Shown here one piece after another: positions 36,174-46,565 of a stretch of 64,000 nt of DNA. Made by a program: the position numbers and the translations under genes. Position 1 is the first letter of the stretch. The number at the start of each line of letters is the position of its first letter. Under the pieces are notes generated by a model. That model was given only the letters and a program-made list of their open reading frames with translations. It did not search any database and had not been told where the DNA came from. This stretch comes from Selaginella moellendorffii (Eukaryota; Streptophyta; Lycopodiopsida; Selaginellales; Selaginellaceae), in assembly GCF_000143415.4 (NCBI RefSeq), contig NW_003314305.1, forward strand, positions 1,047,526-1,111,525, in the 5' to 3' direction.

Positions 36174-37341
36174 ATGGCGAGGAGGGTTCGTGTCGAGGAG
36201 GGGGAGAATGGCGCTGCTGCTGACGGCGGCGAGGTTGAGGCGCCGCGCCTCCGTGCGAATCCCGCGCTTACCATGGAGGCCCAGGAGCCATTCATGGGTG
36301 TCAAGGTCCGGCGCCGGTCTTCCATGTATCGCCAGTTCCAGGGGGATTACATCAACGTCGCGGGGAATCAGCACATTCTCAAGCTTCTCACCAAGCAAGG
36401 TATGAATTCTTGCCCGGATTTGTCCCGTGGAGCTGGATTTCTAGTTTTTCTTCGAGTGCTCTTACTTGGGAGTTCCTGGAGGGTGTGATAATTTCGATTT
36501 TGATAGAAGCTCTTTCTTGCGTGCTCTTGTTTTTATCTTGTTTGGAAAGCGTGAAAGGCTTGTTTTTGTCGTTGTTCTTGCGTGCTTTCATCTCAGATTC
36601 CACTTTTTTTTCCTCTCTCTTTTGCATCCATTTTCCTGGATGGTGCGATGCCCGATTTTGCTAGAAAACGTGAAAAGTTTTTTTTTTCCTTCGTCTTTTC
36701 CTTTCTCTTTTTTCTTTTTCTTCTTTGGATCCATTTTTTAGTTCCTGGACCTTTTTTTTTCTCCTTTTTCTCTTCTTTGGATCCATATTGAGTTCCTGGA
36801 TGTTTGTCTTGATTTTGCTCCAGGTGACAGACAAGTATTGTTTGCGGATAACGTGATCAAAGTGAACCGCCGATCCAAAGTTCGCAAGCGCGTCCTTCTC
36901 ATCACAGATGTGGCTCTCTACAGCCTTGACGCGGATTGGTTCACACTCAAGCGCCGAATCTCCCTCTCAGCCATCGAGAAAGTCCTCCTCAGCGAGCTCA
37001 ACGACAATTTCTTCGCCTTGTCCGTGTCAACCGAGTACGATTGCCTCTTCGCCAGCACGCACAAGACCGAGATCGTTACCATCCTCCAGGAGGCCACGAG
37101 AAAGCTCGACACACCGCTCGAAGTTTGCTTCTCGAATCGGTCAGTTGTTTCATTCGCTTTCCATCGTTCTATGCATTGAGCAGAGAGCTTCGGCAGCTTC
37201 GAGTACTACATGGACTCGGAAAATATCCGCGAAGTTATCTTCGAAGAAGTCCCAGGTATGGATTGACAAGGTCGGTCTGTGGGATTGTTCTCACGGCGAG
37301 AATTTTTAGGTGGCGTGAAAACTACGTTCGTCAACAAGTGA
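36174..37341 (+). CDS. Motorless myosin-I tail homology (TH1) domain protein
   Basis: Exons 36174-36399, 36824-37139, 37197-37255 and 37310-37341 join into 210 residues. After a short acidic N terminus, the protein is one TH1 domain: RRRSSMYRQFQGDYINV, then VLFADNVIKVNRRSKVRKRV, LLITDVALYSLD, KRRISLSAIEKVLLSELNDN and FFALSV, ending GVKTTFVNK. TH1 domains of class I myosins bind acidic membrane phospholipids. Land plants have only class VIII and XI myosins, so the motor is absent by lineage, not by truncation here. The third exon's acceptor is the GGCAG at 37192-37196; an earlier CAG would shift the frame. The role is unknown; a peripheral membrane adaptor is plausible. Confidence 0.8.
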
Positions 37342-38441
37342 GATCACATTCTTTTTGGGACTTCCTTTGAAAACAAAAGCACGAAGATAAAGGAAGGAAC
37401 GCACACAAGGCACAAATGCTTTGCAACTGTTGTGTATTTTGATGATTTTGTTGCAGGCTGCCAAGATCGCACTACTACCATTACAGAAGCTCCGTGCTAT
37501 GATGAGGGAAGAGTTTGATACTTTTCATTATCCCTCAGTCAGATGATTGAATATTCATTGATCACCCTTAAATGTTCTTGCCAACTTAACCTTCTCAAGC
37601 ATCCCATTTCACCTTACTTTGCGCATGACTGGCGCGGAACTGAGGTTCCAGGAGGATGTTTTTGACAAGCTAGGCCATCTTCGCAACCTTAAGTTCTTTT
37701 CACTAGAGGCAACGAGATATTTTGTCATTAAAGTAAATCTAAAATATGCTCAAACCTCACTTTTAGTTCACTATACTAATTTCAATCCTCCACTAGCTTC
37801 TTCTTTCTCTTCTAGTCATTTGATTCCAAGAGAATTTTCATCCATTACCTTGCACTCCTTCCAGTGTCGTGCCCTCTTGGGGATCTGATCCAGCACCTCC
37901 TCTTCATCCACATTAGAGTTTCTCACAAATCTCTATCAAAATGGTTTTTGCCACAACACCGGGAAGCCATCGCTCATGGCAACAAAGAGTAGCCTCTCCT
38001 CGAGCTTGTATCTCCCTTCAATATCTGTCCTCAAGCCCTTACAACAGGGCTTTTCTTGTTCTCTAGTGAGTCGTTTCATCTCCCTCTTGAGCACTTCTCC
38101 ACTCTAACCACTATTTACTTTTCTAGCATAGATCTGTAGTGCACGAATAATCAGCGGTCTATTCCTATAGTTGTCTTTGGCATTGTCGCTAAAAGGTGGC
38201 GAGAAGTTAAAAGAAAATTAAAAGATTAGCATAAGGCATTGACTTTTACAATGCTTTGATAAGTAGTCAAAAGGCAGTTCCTCTCGCTAACACATTTTAA
38301 GCGAGTGATAGAGTGGTGGATTGGGTGTGCTCTTGGCGCTGATTTATATTGTTCTGTACATATTCTCACTCTTAGATTTGTATATTAATTTTAAGTTTAA
38401 TTGCCAAGAGAGCAGCGAAGTTTTGAAAACTATATAATATG
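37342..38441. other. Spacer with possible NBS-LRR scraps
   Basis: A plus-strand frame at 37619 reads FQEDVFDKLGHLRNLKFFSL, like one leucine-rich repeat. A minus-strand piece near 37860-38060 is open for a stretch but unassigned. Sequence at about 38285-38400 resembles 28180-28270, another trace of the local block duplication. There is no intact gene. Confidence 0.35.
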
Positions 38442-39669
38442 TCAAAGGAAAAGTTTGGGATGGAAGGAGGGATGGAAGGGAACAAAAGCCGGCATTTGTT
38501 TCTTTGAACTTCTACTGCTACGCAACGTTCCAGATGCCAAATCAAAGATGCAGCTCCACCTATAACGAAAGAGCAGTGTCACCTCCGTAGTGTGTTCATT
38601 TCCAGCAGCCACCATGAAGATTCTTCCGGGCTTTTTGATCAATTTGGGAATTTTAACAGTGCCCAAGCTCAAGGATGCCATTGCCCGCCAGCTGCAACTC
38701 TCCTCGTCCAGATACACAAAACAAACCCTGAGGGTTCTAACGTCTGTGTTTCTGTCATGTGTTTCGAGCATGCCAATCACTATCTTCCCTGCAAAATCAA
38801 AGTCGTCAGCATATACAAAACAACTCTTTTTCCTTACCTCCACTTGAGATGAGGGACATGTCCACCTCGTACCAAGGTTGCCGTTCAAATCCCAAGGGAA
38901 GATTATTCCAGGTTGCCAGAGTTCGAAGGGTGGCCTTAGGGTTCCACACGTTGAACGATTTAAGCCTCCTCACATTGCCCGGTGAAACAGTTAAAAAGTA
39001 CAAGTGATCGTTCTGGAGCAGCATGCAGTTGTTGGAATAGTTGATGGAATTCATTCTGACACCGCATACGAGGTCTTCATCCTCCTGGACAGGGGTGAAT
39101 TCCGTAGAAGATATCCACGCCGCGGCCCTCGAATCGTACAGGTGGAACACCATGACCCCATAGCTGGTCTCTATGGTCACGACTACAACAAACCATGATC
39201 CAGAGGGTGGTGCCGACTGAATAGCAGCGAAGATCATTTCGTGATCACCCTCCAGCATCGGACACCCCAGTTCTCGCCTCGTCTGTTGTAGCGGATTCAG
39301 CACCACAAAATATCTCGCAAACGTCGAGTCATAGCTCAGTACCAAGCCTGCCGAGCAAGTGCTCAAGGCAAAGATCCGGGCTTCCCTTGGAAGGGGGAGA
39401 GTGAACTCCTTCCAGGAGATGGCGTTGGGCGAGATGAGAAACTTGCCATAGACGTCGCCAAGGGCAATGTACCACTGCTGCCGCGGTGGCTGCTGCTGGA
39501 TTGCTGCGCACCAATCCTTGGAGAGGGAGCGGAAGCGGCAGAGCGTGGGGAACGGGAGGAAAGTGATGAGGCGGTGTTGGATGTCCTGGGGAAGCCGCGA
39601 CCAGATTGAGGGATCCAGTTTCCTGCTTTTCTTCTTGTCTATCATGCCATCCCAGTTCCTATTCGCCAT
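38442..39669 (-). CDS. F-box protein
   Basis: Two exons (39669-38838 and 38788-38442) with a 49-bp intron give 392 residues. The F-box is at about residues 15-55 (LDPSIWSRLP, then ITFLPFPTLCRFRSLSKDWC). The rest resembles the kelch/FBA-like C-terminal region of plant F-box proteins, with repeated strands such as WKEFTLPLPREARIFALS and WFVVVV. F-box proteins recruit substrates to SCF ubiquitin ligases; the target is unknown. A truncated relative lies at 32353-32658. Confidence 0.85.
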
Positions 39670-39714
39670 ACCTTAACCTAAACTTTGCTAAAAGTTCATA
39701 TGCTTCAAGGTTTT

Positions 39715-39984
39715 TCGAATCTCTAAACAATTCTAGAATTTTGCTTGGAATCCTTATAATTTCTAGAAGAAGATAACAAACATACCCAACTCCACAACCC
39801 CTAGAACATATGGCATTGGATTTACAAACTTATGCAGATAGCAAGCTTGACACAACAAATCAATCATACATCTGAAGTGCTGGTGTGTGACTTTAATTTG
39901 GTAGTCCAAACCCATGGACACAACGATTGTCTTCCCAAGCATTAAGTTTTTTTTTTCTCCACTACAAGCAGCTAACACAGAGAG
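39715..39984 (-). pseudogene. PPR 3' fragment
   Basis: It matches the last part of the PPR gene at 28349-30164 (VCFLSVLAACSGE, then GLDYQIKVTHQHFRCMIDLL), on the same strand. It is truncated at both ends and runs directly into a kinase remnant. It lies just upstream of the F-box gene start. Confidence 0.85.
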
Positions 39985-40330
39985 GAAGCATACTACTTTC
40001 TCTTTAATAAACACTTAGCTTTTCTTTGAGAGATTGGTTGAGGATCGTCAAGCAATGTACCTATACGTATTTGTGGCAAACAGCCCTTCTTTGCTCGAGA
40101 AGACAGAGAGCGCTTCCTTAGGGAGATACAAAGCGTTACTATCTACAAACAAACTTTCAGCTCTCATTTCATGACTTACGAACGAAGATACATGGATTTT
40201 ATTCAGGTGTGGTGTTTTAGACGCCGAGTTGCGTCGAGTATACACTCACACGGTGTCGGCAAGAGTGAAGATTGGCAGAGAGATTTTCAGAAGGAAAAAT
40301 CTTGGAACCATCCCAAAGACCAACACCAGG
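39985..40330 (+). pseudogene. Protein-kinase remnant, opposite orientation
   Basis: Plus-strand pieces correspond to the kinase remnants at 27.5 and 31.9 kb. A KHLAFL..IG.GSSSNV glycine-loop region carries two stops, an EDRERFLREIQSV piece follows, and IHSHGVGKSEDW stands where the catalytic loop would be. Confidence 0.45.
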
Positions 40331-40413
40331 AGAGGTACTTAAGTAAAGATGATATAATTCATAGGACTGATTCATTTTTTTTCCCCTGGCAGTGTTTGTT
40401 GAGAAAAGTTCAT

Positions 40414-40790
40414 ACAAGGTAAACTAGTTTCGAAGTTTTGCGAGTATGTCATTTTTTTCCCCTTGAACTTTCATCAGTGCTTGCCAAAATTTTTGAGAAG
40501 AGCAGGAATCGTTTTGATGATATAACTCCTACAAGGTGAACTATTTTCAAGTTTTCGCAGATATTTTCTAGAACTTTCAGTGCTTGCAAAAGATTTTAGG
40601 AAGAACAACGAAGATCTCTAAGTTTCATTTCTAGTTCAAAATTTTCGTGAATGATTCATTTCTTTTACCCTTAACCTTCCAAACGATTTCGAGAAAAAAA
40701 GCTAAGATCTGCAAGGTAAACTAGTTCAAAGTTTCCGCGAATGATACAAGGTAAACTAGTTTCAAGTCTTCGCCAATGGCTCTTTTGCTT
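40414..40790 (+). repeat. Degenerate tandem repeat, four units
   Basis: ACAAGGTAAACTAGTTTC is followed by AAG(T/N)TTTCGC and then CTTTCAGTGCTTGCAAAAGAT, recurring at about 40414, 40530, 40710 and 40745 with varied spacing. It has no coding content. Confidence 0.65.
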
Positions 40791-41167
40791 TTCAGTGCTT
40801 GCAAAAGATTCAGAGAAAATCTCTGTAACTTTCGTTTCGAGTTTTTCTTGAGTCGAAACGAATGACAAGTCTTTAGTGCGTTTGGATCGACGGTGGCGAT
40901 TGGACGCCCTCGGACGGTGGAGATGCTTCCAATATCAAGGCCACTTAGTTTTTTCCCCAGGGCTTTTGCGGGGAAGTGAAAGAGCGCCGGTCCTTCCGAG
41001 CCGAAGTCCAAGGAAGCAAAGGACGCGGATCCGGTGAGCTATAGCTCAGATCTTTGCGGCAACAGGCTTTAGGGTTTGGATTTGTAGCTAGGTTGTGGAT
41101 TCCGCGGCAAATGCACCGGCGTTTGGCGCTGAAGTGAGTCTAGATCTTCCAATCCTCGTCCCCAGGC

Positions 41168-42703
41168 ATGGCGTCCCGCTACGATTCGAATCCATTCGAT
41201 GAGGAAGACGTCAATCCCTTCTCGGTGAGAAATTCTAGGAAGAACAGATGGTCTGGAATTGATAGGTTTTTTTTTTCTTTCTTTCTTTCTTTCTACTCCA
41301 GGATCCGGCCGTGCGTGCTCAAATGACTGGGAAGCCATCCTATCTCGGCAACAATTTCTATGAATCGGTATGGCTAGAATTTTCTCCTTTCTCTCCTTTT
41401 TTCTCCTCGGGGATGCGAGCTTAGAGAAGAAAAACTTTTTTGTTCTTCCAGAAACCATATAATGTTCCTCAGGTGAATTCGATATCTCCGCTAGCACCGG
41501 AGCGTACCTCGGTGGGCGATGCTACCGTGGAAATTCCCTTGGGCAACATGAAGGTGAGCGAGACGAAAGCCACGCGACTGGGCTTAACTCTTTTTTCTCT
41601 AGGATCTCAAGAAGCGCGAGAAGGAACTGAAAGACAAGGAGGAACAACTTCGAAAGCGAGAAGCCGACGTGAAAAGGCGAGAGGATGCTGCTGCAAGAGG
41701 TTCTTTAGTGCTTTGTGTTCTTCGTTTTCTCCTCTTTGCTAACACTTCGGCTTTAACCAGCTGGTATTGTGTTGGAGGAGAAGAACTGGCCACGCTTTTT
41801 TCCGATCCTACACCATGACATTGCGGCTGATATCCCGGCCTACTTGCAGCGCATGCAGTACTTTGCTTACGGAAGCTGGCTCGGAATTCTCCTGTGCCTG
41901 ACATGGAACTTCATTTCCATCACCGGAGCCTGGATCCAGAAGACTGTCAGTGCCTCGTATGGTAATGGTTTTCTAAGCTTTTGGAAGCTTTGTGCTTACG
42001 AGCGTTCGTGTTTACAGGTGTGCAGATATGGTTTCTGGCCATCATCTACATCCTGGCAGGCTTTCCCGGATCATATTTCCTTTGGTACAGGCCCCTGTAT
42101 CGGGCTATGAGGTGCGTTGGAGGCAATTGTCGTTTGCTAGCCACGAGGGAAATCACACGTTCCTTGCAGGTCAGAGAGTGCTCTTAAGTTCGGATGGTTC
42201 TTCATCGCGTATTTGGTACGTTGTTAGTGGCTTGATATGTTTTGTTAGCTTAGTAATGTGGTGTGCGTGCAGTTTCACATTTTGTTTTGCATCTTCTGCG
42301 CCGTCGCTCCTCCCATTGTGTTCAAAGGAAGATCATTGACGTAAGCGGCAATGTGTTATCTACTGCTATACTAATTCCATCTTTTATGCAGGGGCATTCT
42401 ACCAGCGATTCAGATCTTCTCTGACAGTGTCATAATCGGGGTATGTTTAGTGTTATAATATGTTCTCCTGTTATTGAGTCTTGGTTGAACAGATATTTTA
42501 TCTCGTTGGCTTTGGCCTTTTTGTCCTGGAATCTCTCCTCAGCCTATGGGTTCTCCGGGTAATACACTGCAATCTCAATCTACGTAAGAATCCTACTAAT
42601 AACTATGGCTTGGCAGGAGGTGTATGCGTACTTCCGGGGTACAGGCAAAGCGGCACAACTGAAGAGGGAGGCAGCACGCAACGTTGTAGGTGCTACAATT
42701 TAG
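41168..42703 (+). CDS. SCAMP: Secretory carrier-associated membrane protein (SCAMP)
   Basis: About ten small exons assemble a plant SCAMP. The N terminus [19 protein letters not shown] has two NPF motifs (EH-domain binding), followed by the KPYNVPQ segment. A coiled coil ([20 protein letters not shown]) comes next, then the conserved ENNW-type [13 protein letters not shown]. Four membrane segments follow: a [18 protein letters not shown] segment; a [20 protein letters not shown] segment; [20 protein letters not shown]; and [20 protein letters not shown]. The tail is [20 protein letters not shown], with the stop at 42701-42703. SCAMPs cycle between trans-Golgi network and plasma membrane in endocytosis and secretion. 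Introns are about 50-70 bp. Confidence 0.92.
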
Positions 42704-43197
42704 AAGGGAAGGAAACTTTGGTGTAGTATGTATATGGGATCACATTTTTTGCCTGCACGCACCGATTCTGACCCTGTGGCTAAAGATGTAGTGGTTTTTT
42801 TCTTTTTCTTTTTTTTTTGTTGTGCTTTCTTTTTTGTTCAGGCGTTTTATAAATATAATAACCTTCCTTTGCTATACTACAGTGCTCTTCCGCCTTGACT
42901 CCACCAGAACATCCTTGTAAGGTAGCCTCTGTCATTTTGGTCATGTCGTGAAACTTACGTCCTTGTTTCTTTTTTGGCACAGTTTATCTGAGCTACGAGT
43001 AGACTTTAGAGCGAGTATCCACATGGTGGCATATACGATTGTCCGGCAGTGAAGCTGGCCAAACAGGAGCCGCAAGAATGAGGGTGCGGACAGGATACGT
43101 TGGGGTCGTCAACTATTCGTTTTAGACAATTACGTAGTCCGGTGGCAGCATGGTTGTGGACAAAAGACCAGGGCCCAGAGTAGAAGCTCCGCGCTGC
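42704..43197. other. Spacer between SCAMP and dioxygenase genes
   Basis: It contains the SCAMP 3' region (T-rich tract near 42795-42835) and the dioxygenase promoter. No gene seen. Confidence 0.5.
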
Positions 43198-43203
43198 TAT
43201 ATA
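43198..43203 (+). promoter_or_regulatory. TATA box of the dioxygenase gene
   Basis: TATATA lies 2 bp before the first in-frame ATG (43205). That ATG cannot be in an mRNA started from this box, which supports the ATG at 43235 as the start. Confidence 0.55.
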
Positions 43204-43234
43204 GATGGTGGTCAAGCTTCCCAAGCATTCGAAG

Positions 43235-44429
43235 ATGGCTCCTACTCAAGGCGGTACTCAAGGCGGTGTTGACTACAAGCTCACTACGTTTTTGCAAGGC
43301 TCTTTAACTCTGGATGACTACGTCTGGTCTCAAGAGGAGTGGCCAAAGGTTGCTTACAACGATTACAACGACGAGGACACCGTCCCCATCATCGATATCT
43401 CGTTGCTGAGGTCCGAGGATGCCGCAACCAGGTCAAAGGGGCTCAAGGATCTCATGGAAGCCGCCAGAGAGTGGGGATTCTTCCGGCTTGTTAACCACGG
43501 GGTTCTAAGCGATGTTACTGAAAAGCTGGAGTCGGACGGGAAGGAGCTCTTTGCTCTGCCGCTGGAGCAAAAGAAGAAGGCAGTGCGGCTTCCAGAGAGC
43601 ATAATTGGTTACTACTTTGGAGCCGAGTCCGTCTTCTCCAAAGCATGGCTGGAAGCGTTTCATTTCTCGGGTGACAAGGAGGTCACAGACAACATGATCC
43701 GGCAAGTTTCTCCCGAAAACTTTAATGAGCTAAGGTTAGCTTGTTTTTCATCTCGTTGTGCCTGTCTCACTTTTCTTTCCCAGTGCGAGCGTTCATAACT
43801 ACATCGATGCCTACCAAAAGCTCGCGATCGAGGTCGTCGAGCTCATGGCCATTGCGCTTGGACTGGAGCCTTCGACGTTTAGCAAGTACACTGCTACAAA
43901 AGGCGACAAGTCTACAGTTCGCGTTTGCTACTATCCGCCGTGTCCTCAGCCGCAGCAGACTCTGGGACAGCGTCCACACGCCGACCCGATCCTCATCACC
44001 ATCGTTCACCAAGACGACGTTGGCGGCCTCCAGATTCTCAAGAACAACCGATGGATCGCGGTCAAGCCCGAGCCTGGCACCGTGGTTGTCAACGTTGGAG
44101 ACACTCTCCAGGTAAGAAAGCCTCTCTTCTTCGTTGTATAGTTTCTCTCCTCTGATTCTTGGATTTACTCACAGGTGCTGAGCAATGACATCTATCCCAG
44201 CGTCCAGCACCAGGTTGTGCTCAACAGCGAGCGGAGCCGACTGTCCATGGCTTTCTTCCTCATCCCCGAGGCCAACGCTCTCATCGTCCCGGCAAAAGGG
44301 CTCGTGGACGACGAACATCCGGTGAGGCACCCACCTTTCATCTACAGGGACTATCGCAAATCTTATGGAGAGCGAAGAGCAGTCGGCAAGAGCCACCTTG
44401 AATCGTTTTACACGCTCAAAGACGCATAG
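43235..44429 (+). CDS. 2-oxoglutarate/Fe(II)-dependent dioxygenase (DOXC class)
   Basis: Exons 43235-43734, 43784-44111 and 44175-44429 give 360 residues starting MAPTQGGTQGG. The N-terminal DIOX_N region holds VPIIDISLL and REWGFFRLVNHGV. The jelly-roll core has the iron ligands HxD in RPHADPILITIV and the distal His in YPSVQHQVVLN, with the RxS 2-oxoglutarate contact in RSRLSMAFF. The enzyme couples 2-oxoglutarate decarboxylation to oxidation of a small molecule, as in gibberellin, flavonoid or specialised metabolism. The substrate cannot be told from sequence. All catalytic residues are present. An upstream in-frame ATG at 43205 is rejected because it abuts a TATA box. Confidence 0.9.
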
Positions 44430-44960
44430 GACGACTTATAGATAATTGTTCTACTTTGTTTTCCCATATACACTTTTGCTAATAGAAAAGAATAAGAAGT
44501 TTTCTTGTTTAGTAATTTAAGATGTCCCCAGATTACTCTTCATCGCTTATTTTCTTCTCTCCTCTTCGCTTGGAGATCTTTCTTCAGTTCCAGCGAAACA
44601 TCAATGGGTTCCTCATCGTGCTTCTCCTCCAAACAAAAGTCTAAAAGGGAAGAAATTTTTCCAAGATGAAAGTAGACTGTTTGAAGAGAAAAGAAAGAAA
44701 AAAAATGATGCTAGAGTCACTGCCTTTTCTAAGAATCGCGGAAAAGAAAAATTGACAGTGGCCCTTCCCCAGACGCCATTGTTGTTGAGAGTTAGTGTCT
44801 GGAGCAATTTCTTGCTCAAATGGTTTGTCCAGTAAACTTGAAATTTACAATCTTTAACAATTAATTAAATTTCCTCTTTTTCTTTTTCTTCTAAATTCTA
44901 TGCAGTAATTTGGAAAGAGTCAAGCCTTTTTTTACAATAACGGAACCTTTTCCCCCGACC
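44430..44960. other. Spacer, no gene seen
   Basis: AT-rich spacer that ends at the TATA box of the next gene. Confidence 0.5.
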
Positions 44961-44961
44961 T

Positions 44962-44969
44962 TATAAATA
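44962..44969 (+). promoter_or_regulatory. TATA box of Sec61-alpha-like gene
   Basis: TATAAATA lies 38 bp before the ATG at 45007, a good core-promoter distance. It implies a very short 5' leader. Confidence 0.6.
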
Positions 44970-45006
44970 AGTGGACCGATCTAAGGAAAAACCTAAACAC
45001 CAAGTG

Positions 45007-46290
45007 ATGGCTTTGTCCACGATGAAGGGAGCTGCGAGTAGATTGTTTGCAGGGGCTACCAAGCTTTTCAGTGTGGAGATTGAGAGTCCAAAGTTGCGGA
45101 TTCCACTGGGAACAAAGGTCGCAAACACAGTCTTGTGTGTGTCTGTGTACATGATTAGCAGTAGATTGCCACTCTATGGGATCTACGCAAATAGGACACT
45201 GATGGATTTGGGTATTGGTCCGATTGCAACGGCAAGTATGGCAATCCAGCTTTTAGTTGGTGGAAAGATTATTTGCATCAAAGAGAAGGACTCCATCAAC
45301 AAACTACAAAAGATGGCGGGGGTGTGTTTCACAGTCGTTTTGGCAATCTTAAACATTGTTGGGGGAGTGTATGGCCCAATTGGTATGATTAGCTCGCTGT
45401 TGGTGATCTTGCAGCTGGTTCTAGCAGTTATGATGCTAATCTACATGGACGAATTTCTAGAAAAGGGATATGGTGTTGGGCAGTCTGCAATTTCCGTTTT
45501 CACTGCGTGCAGCGTTTGTGAGGACGTGATTTGGCACGCGTTTAGCCCCATCACCGCCAACTTTCGAGGAGTCGACGAATTTGAAGGATCGGTTGTAGAG
45601 TTGGTTCGGGGGTTGATATCCAGCTTCAACGTAAGGACAGTTCGCCATTCATTCTTCAGATATTATCTCCCAAATCTCTCGACACTGATCTGACCAATTC
45701 TGGTGATTGTGGGGATATAATATCTTCAGTCTCTCAACATGATCATCAGAGTCACAAACGGAAGGGGCCAGTATATGAATCATTCAATCCGTCTGTTCTA
45801 CACGGCAACGACTCCAATTATGCTCTTAACTCAGCTGCAAAGTAGCGTGGGCAAGGTCTACGAAGGCCTGGGCCACGTATTTGGTTACAAGAATTTTATT
45901 ATGGGCGCTTTGGGAGGAACGATATACAAGGTTTTTCATCCACCGTCGAGCATGATCCAAGAGCCATTCCATTTTCTCATTTACTCAGTCTTCACGGTGG
46001 TGTCTAGCACTCTAATCTCCAAGGCATGGCTTGAATTGTCTGGATCGTCTTCCAAGGATATAGCGAAAGAGTGGAAAGAGCAAGGATTGACAATCGCAGG
46101 ACACAGGAGCTCCCAGACCAAAAAGGAGCTCGATCGGTACATTCCAGTGGCAGCAGCGCTTGGAGGGTTTGGCATTGGCATTGTTTCCGTTGCTGCAAAT
46201 ATGATGGGAGTGATTGGCTCTGGAACTGGACTCTTTCTAGCAATCACCACCATTTGTGAAATCCAAAAGAAGATACAAAAGGAGATGTAG
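45007..46290 (+). CDS. Divergent Sec61-alpha-like translocon protein with in-frame stops (gene or young pseudogene)
   Basis: The reading matches the eukaryotic Sec61-alpha (SecY) channel throughout: YMISSRLPLYGI, then ANRTLMDLGIGPIATASM, QLVLAVMMLIYMDEFLEKGY, ICEDV-like SVCEDVIWHAFSP, FRYYLPNLSTL, SIRLFYTATTPIMLL, SKAWLELSGSSSKDIAKEW and IGSGTGLFLAITTICE. Two in-frame stops occur, TGA at 45691-45693 and TAA near 45718, with no frameshift. Both fall inside a 99-bp interval (45631-45729) with GTAAGG at its start and TTCAG at its end. Splicing it would keep the frame (394 residues) but remove conserved residues and a membrane helix. Between LYGI and NRTLM the usual segment of about 20 residues containing the channel plug is missing. 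The normal protein is about 475 residues. Whether it is expressed is unknown. Confidence 0.7.
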
Positions 46291-46565
46291 TTTCAATGAG
46301 ACAGATTCAAGCAAGTCTCATTCATTTTTGAGGATTTCCTTGTTTTCTGTAATTTTCTGTTATACGTGCTAAAGTTTCTGTAATTTTCTGAAATTGTGCA
46401 AATTCAATTTTTTTTCCGGTCAAACACTAGTCAACTCCTGCCACGTAGATGGTTTAATTCCAGCATGGCTATCCATGGGCCGTCGATTTCCAACCGACGC
46501 GCCTTTTTCCACCACATAAGCCCTAATCCCTCCACTTTCTCCCTTCCGGGGGAGCGAAGAAGACA
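46291..46565. other. Spacer upstream of SAXO gene
   Basis: Short spacer with T-rich repeats of TAATTTTCTG. It should contain the SAXO promoter. Confidence 0.4.

Noticed and set aside
40721-41011. 96-codon minus-strand frame before SCAMP
   Set aside because: It overlaps the degenerate repeat and has no recognisable domain, splice context or paralogue.
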